Positions 1 to 6,777 are shown, counted from the first letter of the stretch. The stretch is DNA of 13,716 bases from Streptomyces lilacinus (GCA_000715685.1 KL569389.1:42932-56647), one strand, 5' to 3'. Program-made: numbers and translations. The notes: generated by a model from the sequence alone, not told the origin.

Positions 1-21
1 AGAGATGTGTATAAGAGACAG
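1..21 (+). other. Tn5/Nextera mosaic-end adapter at contig start
   Basis: Bases 3-21 are exactly the 19-bp Tn5 mosaic end AGATGTGTATAAGAGACAG used in tagmentation libraries. They are preceded by AG, not by the last bases of either standard Nextera read adapter. This is library sequence, not genome. Any protein that begins with MCIRDR or MYKRQ here is an adapter translation. True genomic sequence starts at about base 22. Confidence 0.95.
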
Positions 22-23
22 AG

Positions 24-206
24 CACACGGAGCGCCTCGCGCTCGAGCGCCGGGGCCGCGCCGACATCGCCCGCCTCGGCCTGCCCACGTACGAACTCCG
101 GATGCTCGGCGACGGCGTGGACCTGGCGGGGCTGTACCGCATGGCGCGCGCCCTGCGCGGACAGGGCGCGGGCCTCGACGGCGAACACCAGCGAAAGGGA
201 GCGTGA
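24..206 (+). CDS. C-terminal fragment of an ArsA/GET3-family ATPase
   Basis: This is the last 60 codons of a gene cut off by the adapter, reading TERLALERRG... to ...HQRKGA and ending in TGA at 204-206. The stretch LPTYELRMLGDGVDLAGLY resembles the C-terminus of the first of the two adjacent ArsA-like 'ion-transporting ATPases' found beside wblA in Streptomyces, as I remember that locus. No catalytic motif lies in the part that is present, so the family call rests on tail similarity and on the complete paralogue starting 4 bases after its stop. The tight spacing suggests one operon and possibly a paired ATPase. An overlapping longer frame that begins in the adapter is spurious. Confidence 0.6.
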   Translation, partial: HTERLALERRGRADIARLGLPTYELRMLGDGVDLAGLYRMARALRGQGAGLDGEHQRKGA

Positions 207-210
207 GCGG

Positions 211-1803
211 GTGAGCGTGGAACCGGCGGCGGAGCCGCTCGGCATAGATCCGATCCTGGACGACTCGCGCACCCGCATCGTGGTGTGCTGCGGTTCCGGC
301 GGCGTCGGCAAGACCACCACCGCGGCGGCCCTGGGAGTGCGGGCGGCCGAACGCGGCCGCAAGGTCGTCGTCCTCACCATCGACCCGGCGCGCAGGCTCG
401 CCCAGTCCATGGGCATCGACGAACTCGACAACGTGCCGCGCCGGGTGCCCGGAATCGACGGCTCCGCCGGTGGCGAACTGCACGCCATGATGCTCGACAT
501 GAAGCGGACCTTCGACGAGATAGTCGAGTCGCACGCCGACAAGGACCGCGCCCGGGCCATCCTGGAAAACCCCTTCTACCAGTCACTTTCGGCCGGTTTC
601 GCGGGCACGCAGGAATACATGGCCATGGAGAAGCTCGGCCAGCTCCGCGCCCGTGACGAGTGGGACCTCATCGTCGTCGACACCCCGCCGAGCCGCTCGG
701 CGCTGGACTTCCTGGATGCGCCGGGGCGCCTCGGGTCCTTCCTCGACGGGAAGTTCATCAAGGTGCTGATGGCACCGGCGAAGATCGGCGGCCGGGCCGG
801 GATGAAGTTCCTGGGCATGGGCATGTCGGTGATGAGCGGCCCCCTGAACAAACTGATGGGCGCCCAACTCCTCCAGGACGTACAGACCTTCGTCGCGGCG
901 ATGGACACCATGTTCGGCGGTTTCCGTACCCGTGCCGACGCCACTTACCGACTGCTGCAGGCTCCCGGCACGGCCTTCCTCGTCGTCGCCGCGCCCGAGC
1001 GGGACGCGCTGCGCGAGGCCGCGTACTTCGTGGAGCGGCTCGCGGCGGAACGGATGCCGCTGGCCGGCCTCGTCCTCAACCGGGTGCACGGCAGCGGGGC
1101 GGCGCGTCTCTCGGCGGAACGGGCCCTGGCCGCCGCCGAGGCCCTCGAGAGCGGCCCGGCCGTCGCTCCGGAGAGCGGATCATCGGAATACGCAGAAAAT
1201 CTTGACGGCGCCGGCATTGTGGATCGTGGCAGCGGGCAGGCTGGCTCACGTACCGCTGACGACCCTGGCACCCTCACTCCCACGGACACATCCTCTCCCG
1301 AGAGCGGCTTCCCCCAGCCCACGTCCACAGGAGCGAAGGCCTCGGGCATCTCCACGCCGACGACCGGCCCCGCGGATGGCAGCTCCGCGGATGACGGCTG
1401 CCCGGCCGGGGACCGCCCGGACGACAGCTGCCCGGGCGACAGCTGTGCGCATGCGGACACGACCGCGCCGGCGACCGCGGAATCCTCGGCGCGGCTCGCC
1501 GCCGGGCTGCTGCGGCTGCACGCCGAGCGGATGCAGGTGCTCGCCCGCGAGCGGCGCACCCGCGACCGCTTCACCGCGCTGCACCCCGACGTCCCCGTGG
1601 CGGAAGTGGCCGCGCTGGCCGGCGACGTGCACGACCTCGCAGGGCTGCGCGCGATCGGCGACTGCCTCGCCGACCAGCGGGGTCCGGCGGACGAGCCCAT
1701 GTCTGCCACGGCCGCGGCACCTGCGGGCGAAAGGGCGGACAGGGCGGACGGGGCGAACGGAGCCTCGAGGGGAGCCGCCGAGGACGCCTCCGTAAGGCCG
1801 TAG
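211..1803 (+). CDS. ArsA/GET3-family anion-transporting ATPase with long disordered insert
   Basis: The product is 530 residues. It has a deviant Walker A P-loop GSGGVGKTT at about 28-36, the IDPARRLAQSMG segment shortly after, and a switch-like VVDTPPSRSALDFLD around Asp157. These are hallmarks of the ArsA/GET3 (SIMIBI) ATPases. In actinobacteria such paired proteins are annotated as ion-transporting ATPases, but their real client is not established. The GTG at 211 is chosen because AGGGAG at 196-201 sits 9 bases upstream and the codon follows the previous stop by 4 bases; GTG 217 is the alternative. Residues about 313-423 are a Ser/Pro/Asp-rich low-complexity insert with several cysteines. 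The conserved tail then resumes (LLRLHAERMQVLARE, FTALHPDVPVAEVAAL) and ends in another Ala/Gly-rich extension. Family members I recall are nearer 470 residues, so the linker looks expanded. Confidence 0.88.
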   Translation: MSVEPAAEPLGIDPILDDSRTRIVVCCGSGGVGKTTTAAALGVRAAERGRKVVVLTIDPARRLAQSMGIDELDNVPRRVPGIDGSAGGELHAMMLDMKRTFDEIVESHADKDRARAILENPFYQSLSAGFAGTQEYMAMEKLGQLRARDEWDLIVVDTPPSRSALDFLDAPGRLGSFLDGKFIKVLMAPAKIGGRAGMKFLGMGMSVMSGPLNKLMGAQLLQDVQTFVAAMDTMFGGFRTRADATYRLLQAPGTAFLVVAAPERDALREAAYFVERLAAERMPLAGLVLNRVHGSGAARLSAERALAAAEALESGPAVAPESGSSEYAENLDGAGIVDRGSGQAGSRTADDPGTLTPTDTSSPESGFPQPTSTGAKASGISTPTTGPADGSSADDGCPAGDRPDDSCPGDSCAHADTTAPATAESSARLAAGLLRLHAERMQVLARERRTRDRFTALHPDVPVAEVAALAGDVHDLAGLRAIGDCLADQRGPADEPMSATAAAPAGERADRADGANGASRGAAEDASVRP

Positions 1804-1902
1804 CGCTTCGCGTGGCCGACTCTACGGGCCAATGCCCGGCCGGCACACCGTCGTACGGCCGCACGGCCGCCGTCACGCCGGCGCTGCGCATCGCCCCTGC
1901 GG

Positions 1903-1934
1903 CCCGTACGCCGTGCAGCCCGTACGCCGTGCGG
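1903..1934. repeat. Two-copy 16-bp tandem repeat
   Basis: CCCGTACGCCGTGCAG at 1903-1918 is followed directly by CCCGTACGCCGTGCGG at 1919-1934, differing at one base. Further CGTACG/GTACGG motifs lie around 1850-1960. The repeat sits in the 257-base gap between the ATPase and wblA stop codons, where I see no credible gene. Function unknown; replication slippage is a sufficient explanation. Confidence 0.7.
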
Positions 1935-2034
1935 CCGTGCACGGCTCCGCCGTACGCAGCCACCGCGACCGGCCCTCGAACGAAAGGAACCGAAAGCCGG
2001 AACGAGAAGAGCTACGGCGAGAGCGAGAGCCTGA

Positions 2035-2053
2035 CCAGGCCGGCACGGCCTGG
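2035..2053. terminator. Hairpin terminator between converging ATPase and wblA genes
   Basis: CCAGGCCG (2035-2042) and CGGCCTGG (2046-2053) form a perfect 8-bp GC-rich stem with a 3-base GCA loop. It starts 8 bases past the wblA stop. There is no U-tract, as is common for Streptomyces hairpin terminators. It could serve both converging transcripts. Confidence 0.5.
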
Positions 2054-2060
2054 CGGCCGC

Positions 2061-2396
2061 CTATCCGACGGCGGCGTACTCGTCGTACCCGGGCTCGCCC
2101 AGCGGCAGGAGGCCGGCGCCACGCTCGTACTCCGAGCGCGCGGTCTCCAGGAGCCGGCGCCACGACGTGACCGTGGGCCTGCGCCGCAGCAGGGCCCGCC
2201 GCTCGCGCTCGGTCATCCCGCCCCACACGCCGAACTCCACGCGGTTGTCCAGCGCGTCGGCGAGGCACTCGGTACGCACCGGACAGCCGGTGCAGACCGC
2301 CTTCGCCCTGTTCTGCGCTGCGCCCTGAACGAATAGTTCATCCGGATCGGTCGTGCGGCAGGCGGCCTGCGCACTCCAGTCGGTTACCCAGCCCAT
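2061..2396 (-). CDS. wblA: WhiB-like Fe-S transcription regulator WblA
   Basis: The product is 111 residues beginning MGWVTDWSAQAACR. Cys13, Cys35, Cys38 and Cys44 (the C..CxxC..C set) would ligate a [4Fe-4S] cluster. GVWGG at 56-60 is the WhiB signature turn, followed by a basic RRALLRRRP stretch for DNA or sigma-factor contacts. The sequence and genomic position match Streptomyces WblA, a global regulator known to repress antibiotic production and promote aerial-hypha development. The ATG at 2396 is chosen because the protein I recall begins MGWVTD and GGGAGAGGAC lies upstream. A GTG at 2453 in frame would add 19 residues (MNMPLPPWG...), which looks like 5' leader. It is transcribed away from the PBP gene; the shared upstream region holds an AdpA-type site and several dyads. 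Confidence 0.95.
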   Translation of the reverse strand: MGWVTDWSAQAACRTTDPDELFVQGAAQNRAKAVCTGCPVRTECLADALDNRVEFGVWGGMTERERRALLRRRPTVTSWRRLLETARSEYERGAGLLPLGEPGYDEYAAVG

Positions 2397-2520
2397 GCTG
2401 GCGCCGTCCTCTCCCGAATCGAGGCTCCCCCACGGCGGCAGCGGCATATTCACCGTTGCCAGTTGAGGACGTTACGGAAGGCGGGCAGGGGGCAACACCC
2501 CCTTCGGGCCCAATCTTGGA

Positions 2521-2530
2521 TGGCCCGAAC
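2521..2530 (+). promoter_or_regulatory. Candidate AdpA binding site upstream of wblA
   Basis: TGGCCCGAAC matches the published AdpA consensus TGGCSNGWWY at all ten positions and lies about 125 bases upstream of the wblA start codon. AdpA has been reported to repress wblA in S. coelicolor, so the site makes sense where it is. A 9/10 match, TGGCGTGAAA, occurs at 2715-2724. A ten-base degenerate match can arise by chance. Confidence 0.45.
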
Positions 2531-2551
2531 GGACTATGCGTACGCGGCAGA

Positions 2552-2680
2552 TCACCCAACGGAGTGAGCGGGCGACATCGCAGACTTTCCCCTCTATAGA
2601 GGGGCAGTTCACCCATCGAGTGACGGGCAGCCGGTGACACAGTCGGCAATACGGACACACCTCGACACTCACAAGAGTGA
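2552..2680. promoter_or_regulatory. Three regularly spaced TCACYC-n-GAGTGA dyads
   Basis: Three imperfect inverted repeats share the right half GAGTGA. They are TCACCC-AACG-GAGTGA at 2552-2567, TCACCC-ATC-GAGTGA at 2609-2623 and ACACTC-ACAA-GAGTGA at 2665-2680. Their centres are about 56.5 bp apart in both intervals. The first two are also extended direct repeats (through the following CGGG). They occupy the non-coding interval between the divergent wblA and PBP genes and look like an operator set for a dimeric regulator. I cannot name the regulator. Confidence 0.5.
2589..2604. promoter_or_regulatory. 16-bp perfect palindrome between wblA and PBP gene
   Basis: CCCCTCTATAGAGGGG reads identically on both strands. 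It lies between the first and second GAGTGA dyads, about 193 bases before wblA and about 178 before the PBP start. The TCTATAGA core is A/T-rich against a GC-rich background, which makes chance less likely. It could be an operator, or contain a -10-like TATAGA element. Not a terminator: the symmetry has no loop. Confidence 0.5.
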
Positions 2681-2768
2681 GGGTGGAGGTGATGCGGGAG
2701 AACACCGCCGTGACTGGCGTGAAACAGCGTAGGCGAACACACCTGCGTCTGTCCGCCGAATGGGGACG

Positions 2769-2774
2769 TAGGCT
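2769..2774 (+). promoter_or_regulatory. -10-like TAGGCT, leaderless PBP mRNA
   Basis: TAGGCT fits the actinobacterial TANNNT -10 element and is separated by exactly 7 bases from the ATG at 2782. That places the likely +1 on the start codon. No convincing -35 is seen. Its position supports the start at 2782 despite the absence of a Shine-Dalgarno sequence. Confidence 0.5.
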
Positions 2775-2781
2775 TCCCTCC

Positions 2782-5682
2782 ATGGCTACGAAGCGCTCGG
2801 GTGAGCGTCCCACCAGGACCCGACAAGCCGCGAAATTCGTCGGCGTCAGCGTGCTCTCAGGAGTCGTCCTCGCGGGTCTGGCCCTACCGGGCATCGGTGC
2901 GTTCGGCCTGGTGGCGAAGGGCACGGTCGAGGGGTTCGACGAGATCCCCGCCAACCTCAAGACACCGCCGCTCAGCCAGCGCACCACCATCCTCGATTCC
3001 GAGGGCGGCGAGATAGCGAAGGTGTACTCCCGCGACCGCACTGTGGTGCCGCTGAAGGACATCTCGCCGTACATGAGCAAGGCGATCATCGCGATCGAGG
3101 ACGCGCGCTTCTACGAGCACGGCGCGATCGACCTCAAGGGCGTGCTCCGCGCGGCCAACAAGAACGCGCAGTCCGGCGGCGTCTCCGAGGGCGCCTCCAC
3201 CCTCACGCAGCAGTACGTCAAGAACGTCTTCGTGGAGGAGGCCGGCGACGACCCCGAGAAGGTCGCCGTGGCGACGCAGCAGACCATCGGCCGCAAGGTC
3301 AAGGAGCTGAAGTACGCCATCCAGGTCGAGAAAGAGCTCGGCAAGGACCGGATCCTCAACAACTATCTGAACATCACTTTCTTCGGGCAGCAGGCCTACG
3401 GCGTCGAGGCCGCCTCCCAGCGCTACTTCAGCAAGCACGCCAAGGACCTCACCCTCGGCGAGTCCGCGCTGCTGGCCGGCATCGTCCAGTCGCCCAGCCG
3501 CTACGACCCGGTGAACGCCCCCAAGGAGGCCACGAAGCGGCGCAACACCGTGCTGCAGCGCATGGCCGAGCTGAAGCACATCACCCCGGCCGAGGCCGCC
3601 GCCGAGCAGGCCAAGCCGCTCAAGCTCACGGTCAGCCGGCCCAAGAGCGGTTGCATCACCGCCGTGAACGGCGCGGGCTTCTTCTGCGACTACGTCCGCG
3701 AGACGTTCCTCAACGACCCGGTCTTCGGCAAGACGAAGGAGGCCAGGGCCAAGCGCTGGAACGAGGGCGGTCTGGTCATCCGCACCACGCTCGACCCGCA
3801 GACCCAGAAGTCCGTCCAGAAGTCGATCACCGATCACGTCTACCAGAGCGACTCGGTGGCCACCGCCGTGTCGATCGTCCAGCCCGGCAGCGGCAAGGTC
3901 CTCGGCATGGGCCAGTCCCGCCCGTACGGCTTCGGCGAGCACCAGACGCAGATCAACCTCTCCGCCGACAAGTCCATGGGCGGTTCGAACTACGGCTTCC
4001 AGGTCGGCTCCACCTTCAAGCCGATCCTCGCCGCGGCAGCGCTCGAGCAGGGCGTGTCGCCGTACAAGACGTACTCCTCGCCCTACCGGATGCCGTACCC
4101 GGACGAGGTGGAGACGTGCGGCAAGCCGTGGAAGAACAGCGGCGGGGAGATGGTCCAGAACGAGAACCGCAGCGAGGTCGGCCCGTACGGCATGAAGGAG
4201 GCGACCGCGAAGTCGGTCAACACCTACTTCATCCAGATGATCGAGGACATCGGCGTCTGCCCGGTGACCAAGATGGCGGCCAAGATGGGCATCAAGCCCG
4301 CCGACGGCGGCAAGCTCGAGCAGGTGCCGTCGATCGCCCTCGGCACCGAGGGCATCTCCCCCCTCACCATGGCCGCCGCCTACGCCACCTTCGCCAACCG
4401 CGGCACGTACTGCACCCCCGTCCTCATCGAGTCGGCCGTCGGCCCCGACGGCCAGAAGCTGCAGGTGCCCAAGACGCAGTGCTCGCGCGCCATGTCCGAG
4501 CAGACCGCCGACACCGTCAACGCCCTGCTGCAGGGCGTGGTCGAGGACGGCACGGGTAAGGAGGCCGGACTCAGCGGCCGCGACAGCGCGGGCAAGACCG
4601 GTACGACGGACGGCCGCAAGGCCGCCTGGTTCGTCGGCTACACCCCGAACCTCGCCGGCGCGGTCTGGGTCGGCGGCCCCGGTTCCAAGGGCGTCGAGAT
4701 GGAGGGCATCACCATCGGTGGCGTCTACCACGACAAGGTCTACGGCGCCGACACCCCCGGCCCCATCTGGCGCGACGCGATGACCGGGGCGCTCGACGGC
4801 AGGGACGCGCCGTCCTTCGACACCGTCCCGGTCGGCGGTGACAAGGAGGACAAGCGCGGCACGGGCCGCGGCGGCCGCAAGCCCGGCACCGGCAAGCAGG
4901 GCAACAAGCCCGGCGCGGGCAAGCCGGGCAACGCCAAGCCCGCCGGCAAGCCCGACGACGGCAAGCAGGGCACGCCGACGACGCCCGGCGAGCTGCTCCA
5001 GGGCATCATCGGCGGGAACAAGAAAAGAGAGGGGCGCCCGGACCGTGACGGTCCGGGCGCCCCTCTCTTTTCGTACGGTGCGAGTCAGCTCGCGTTGTGC
5101 GAATCAGCTCGCGTCGTGTGGATCAGCTCGCGTCGTGTGGATCAGCTCGCGTTGTGTGGATCAGCTCGCGAGCAGGCGCTTGACCGTGGCGGCGACGCGG
5201 CCGCCCTCGGCCCGGTCACCCACCTTCGGCTTCACGATCTTCATGACGGCGCCCATGGCGCTCGGCCCCTCGGCACCGCCGGCGCGGGCCTCGGCCACCG
5301 CCGCCGCGACGATCGCGGCCAGCTCGTCGTCGGACAGCTGCTGCGGCAGGTAGTCGGCGAGCACCTCGCCCTCGGCGCGCTCCCGCTCGGCGGAGTCGGC
5401 GCGGCCGCCCTTGTCGAACGCCTCCGCCGCCTCGCGCCGCTTCTTCGCCTCGCGCACGATGACCTTCAGCACCTCGTCGTCGGAGAGCTCACGGGCCTGC
5501 TTGCCCGCGGTCTCCTCGTAGGCGATCGCGGAGAGGGTGAGGCGAAGCGTGGACGAGCGCAGCTCGTCGCGCGCCTTGATGGCGGCCGTGAGGTCGTCGT
5601 GGAGCTTGGACTTCAGCGTGGTCATGCCGCAATCTTCGCATCCCACCCCGCCGGGCGCCCCGTATTAACGACCGGGCCTTGA
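2782..5682 (+). CDS. Class A bifunctional penicillin-binding protein, stop codon missing before terminator
   Basis: This peptidoglycan synthase polymerises and cross-links glycan strands outside the membrane. A basic N-terminus leads into a membrane anchor at about 19-44. The GT51 glycosyltransferase follows, with Glu106 in IEDARFYEHG, then GASTLTQQYVKN, RKVKELKYAIQ and ESALLAGIVQSPSRYDP. The transpeptidase has SxxK at Ser410/Lys413 (GSTFKP), SVN at 478-480 and KTG at 605-607. A Lys/Gly/Pro-rich tail ends at about residue 747 in GELLQGIIGGNKK. Homologues should stop about there, just before the terminator at 5023-5071. Here the frame stays open through the terminator, the 19-bp repeats and all of the antisense yqeY gene, up to TGA 5680-5682, adding about 220 residues of no recognisable family. 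A stop lost by mutation or a one-base sequencing error (for example a missing T before AAAAGAG) is likely. ATG 2692 behind GGTGGAGGTG is an alternative start. Confidence 0.85.
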   Translation: MATKRSGERPTRTRQAAKFVGVSVLSGVVLAGLALPGIGAFGLVAKGTVEGFDEIPANLKTPPLSQRTTILDSEGGEIAKVYSRDRTVVPLKDISPYMSKAIIAIEDARFYEHGAIDLKGVLRAANKNAQSGGVSEGASTLTQQYVKNVFVEEAGDDPEKVAVATQQTIGRKVKELKYAIQVEKELGKDRILNNYLNITFFGQQAYGVEAASQRYFSKHAKDLTLGESALLAGIVQSPSRYDPVNAPKEATKRRNTVLQRMAELKHITPAEAAAEQAKPLKLTVSRPKSGCITAVNGAGFFCDYVRETFLNDPVFGKTKEARAKRWNEGGLVIRTTLDPQTQKSVQKSITDHVYQSDSVATAVSIVQPGSGKVLGMGQSRPYGFGEHQTQINLSADKSMGGSNYGFQVGSTFKPILAAAALEQGVSPYKTYSSPYRMPYPDEVETCGKPWKNSGGEMVQNENRSEVGPYGMKEATAKSVNTYFIQMIEDIGVCPVTKMAAKMGIKPADGGKLEQVPSIALGTEGISPLTMAAAYATFANRGTYCTPVLIESAVGPDGQKLQVPKTQCSRAMSEQTADTVNALLQGVVEDGTGKEAGLSGRDSAGKTGTTDGRKAAWFVGYTPNLAGAVWVGGPGSKGVEMEGITIGGVYHDKVYGADTPGPIWRDAMTGALDGRDAPSFDTVPVGGDKEDKRGTGRGGRKPGTGKQGNKPGAGKPGNAKPAGKPDDGKQGTPTTPGELLQGIIGGNKKREGRPDRDGPGAPLFSYGASQLALCESARVVWISSRRVDQLALCGSAREQALDRGGDAAALGPVTHLRLHDLHDGAHGARPLGTAGAGLGHRRRDDRGQLVVGQLLRQVVGEHLALGALPLGGVGAAALVERLRRLAPLLRLAHDDLQHLVVGELTGLLARGLLVGDRGEGEAKRGRAQLVARLDGGREVVVELGLQRGHAAIFASHPAGRPVLTTGP
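5023..5071. terminator. Strong bidirectional intrinsic terminator
   Basis: Bases 5023-5046 and 5048-5071 are perfect reverse complements, with 24-base arms around a single central G. The stem begins AAAAGAGAGGGG and ends CCCCTCTCTTTT. It therefore has a U-run in both directions and fits a Rho-independent terminator for the PBP gene and for leftward yqeY transcripts. The last credible PBP codons (AAG, AAA) run into the first base of the stem. Confidence 0.92.
5085..5171. repeat. 19-bp tandem repeat array derived from the yqeY 3' end
   Basis: TCAGCTCGCG begins at 5085, 5104, 5123, 5142 and 5161, an exact 19-bp period. Full units follow TCAGCTCGCGTYGTGTGGA with a few substitutions (the first has GTGCGAA). 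The fifth, partial copy is the end of yqeY itself: read on the minus strand, TCGCGAGCTGA encodes the last residues and the stop. The array looks like slippage-type amplification outward from the gene end. There are no unique spacers, so it is not a CRISPR. Confidence 0.9.
5161..5625 (-). CDS. GatB/YqeY domain protein
   Basis: A 154-residue soluble protein starting MTTLKSKLHDDLTAAIKARDE. It has the YqeY core features LRLTLSAIAYEE, IVREAKKRREAAEAF, AEGEVLADYLPQQLSDDEL and the C-terminal PSAMGAVMKIVKPKVGDRAEG...VAATVKRLL. The family resembles the tRNA-interacting helical tail of GatB in the amidotransferase complex. Stand-alone YqeY proteins have no firmly established reaction. The start at 5625 is preferred over 7 codons upstream because a GAAGAT -10-like element lies 6 bases before it and family members begin MTTLK. 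It converges on the PBP gene; its stop lies in the last unit of the 19-bp array. The whole gene is overlapped antisense by the run-on PBP frame. Confidence 0.92.
   Translation of the reverse strand: MTTLKSKLHDDLTAAIKARDELRSSTLRLTLSAIAYEETAGKQARELSDDEVLKVIVREAKKRREAAEAFDKGGRADSAERERAEGEVLADYLPQQLSDDELAAIVAAAVAEARAGGAEGPSAMGAVMKIVKPKVGDRAEGGRVAATVKRLLAS
5632..5637 (-). promoter_or_regulatory. -10-like GAAGAT, leaderless yqeY mRNA
   Basis: On the minus strand GAAGAT is followed by 6 bases (TGCGGC) and then the ATG at 5625. It keeps the A2 and T6 of a TANNNT -10. No Shine-Dalgarno is present, so a leaderless transcript is inferred. Confidence 0.35.
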
Positions 5683-5799
5683 CGACCGGAGCCGGACCGG
5701 CCATTGCGACCGGGAGTCGAACGTACGGCGAGTGGGCGACCCCCGACGGCAACTCCCTTGCGGCCCCCGGCCCGTGCCGGGACACCCCCTGCGGTCTGC

Positions 5800-5805
5800 G
5801 ACGAT
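5800..5805 (+). promoter_or_regulatory. -10-like GACGAT, leaderless phosphoesterase mRNA
   Basis: GACGAT keeps the A2 and T6 of a -10 hexamer and is followed by 7 bases before the ATG at 5813. It overlaps the alternative start ATG 5804, which argues that 5813 is the real start. No clear -35. Confidence 0.35.
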
Positions 5806-5812
5806 GGGCGAC

Positions 5813-6739
5813 ATGCGTGCGCGATACGGAGTACCCCTGGGAATCACGGCGGTCGGCGCGGCCGGCCTCGCCTATGCCGCCGGCTTCGAAGTCCGTTCCT
5901 TCCGGCTGCGACGGGTCACCGTGCCCGTGCTGCCGCGGGGCATGCGGCCGCTGCGGGTGCTCCAGGTCTCCGACATCCACATGGTCGGCGGCCAGCGCAA
6001 GAAGCAGCGCTGGCTGCAGTCGCTCGCCGGGCTGCGCCCCGACTTCGTGATCAACACCGGCGACAACCTCTCCGACCCGCAGGGCGTGCCCGAGACCCTC
6101 GACGCGCTGGGCCCCCTCATGCGCTTCCCCGGCGCCTACGTCTTCGGCTCCAACGACTACTACGGGCCCAAGCTGCGCAACCCCGCCCGCTACCTGATCG
6201 AGAAGGCCACCGGGCGGCACGGTCTCAACGGCAACGCCCCCGTCGTCGGCGCGATCCACAACCCGTGGGAAGAGCTCCGCGACGGCTTCGACGCGGCGGG
6301 CTGGGTCGACCTCACCAACACCCGGGGCTCCCTCAAGATCGACGGCATGGAGATCGCCCTCACCGGCCTCGACGATCCCCACATCAAGCGCGACCGCTAC
6401 GACCGGGTCGCCGGCGGGCCCCGGGAGGACGCCGACTTCTCCATGGCCGTCGTCCACGCCCCCTACCTGCGGGTCCTCGACGCCTTCACGGCCGACCGCT
6501 ACCCGCTGATCCTCGCCGGGCACACCCACGGCGGCCAGCTGTGCATCCCCTTCTACGGCGCCCTGGTCACCAACTGCGACATCGACACCGGCCGGGTCAA
6601 GGGCCTGTCCACCCACGACGCCGGCGGCCACCGCTCCTACCTCCACGTCTCCGCGGGCTGCGGCACCAACCGCTACACCCCAGTCCGCTTCGCCTGCCCC
6701 CCCGAGGCCACCCTCCTCACCCTCGTCGCCCGCGACTGA
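5813..6739 (+). CDS. Calcineurin-like metallophosphoesterase, membrane-anchored
   Basis: A 308-residue protein. One hydrophobic segment at about 9-24 probably anchors it, and a metallophosphoesterase domain follows. The metal-site motifs are in order: DxH at Asp54/His56 (VSDIHM), GDN at 83-85, Asn114/Asp115 in FGSNDYY (a GSND variant of the usual GNH[DE]), His215 in VVHAPY and GHTHGG with His237/His239. This is the YkuE/YaeI-like branch; the substrate is unknown, with phospholipid or nucleotide phosphoesters the usual guesses. ATG 5804 would add three residues; 5813 is preferred because of the -10-like element. It is divergent from yqeY. A hairpin follows the stop within 4 bases. Confidence 0.92.
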   Translation: MRARYGVPLGITAVGAAGLAYAAGFEVRSFRLRRVTVPVLPRGMRPLRVLQVSDIHMVGGQRKKQRWLQSLAGLRPDFVINTGDNLSDPQGVPETLDALGPLMRFPGAYVFGSNDYYGPKLRNPARYLIEKATGRHGLNGNAPVVGAIHNPWEELRDGFDAAGWVDLTNTRGSLKIDGMEIALTGLDDPHIKRDRYDRVAGGPREDADFSMAVVHAPYLRVLDAFTADRYPLILAGHTHGGQLCIPFYGALVTNCDIDTGRVKGLSTHDAGGHRSYLHVSAGCGTNRYTPVRFACPPEATLLTLVARD

Positions 6740-6742
6740 CCC

Positions 6743-6761
6743 GAGGCTCTTCCGGAGCCTC
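6743..6761. terminator. Hairpin after the phosphoesterase gene
   Basis: GAGGCTC (6743-6749) and GAGCCTC (6755-6761) form a 7-bp stem with a TTCCG loop, directly after the stop at 6737-6739. No U-tract. It probably terminates or attenuates transcription before the next gene, whose own promoter-like element follows. Confidence 0.45.
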
Positions 6762-6765
6762 CGCA

Positions 6766-6771
6766 TACGGT
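6766..6771 (+). promoter_or_regulatory. -10-like TACGGT, leaderless membrane-protein mRNA
   Basis: TACGGT matches TANNNT and stands 6 bases before ATG 6778. No Shine-Dalgarno precedes that ATG. A leaderless transcript is inferred. Confidence 0.4.
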
Positions 6772-6777
6772 GTGGGG

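Noticed and set aside
7..210. N-terminal extension of the ATPase frame back to the adapter (MYKRQ...)
   Set aside because: Starts in adapter sequence and overlaps the true end of the upstream ATPase in another frame; the SD-supported GTG at 211 is better.
2884..4731. 615-residue open frame antisense to the PBP gene
   Set aside because: Leu/Asp/Ala/Val/Gly-rich shadow frame caused by high GC third positions; the PBP motifs are on the plus strand.
5085..5171. CRISPR array
   Set aside because: 19-bp units are directly abutting with no unique spacers, and no cas genes are present.
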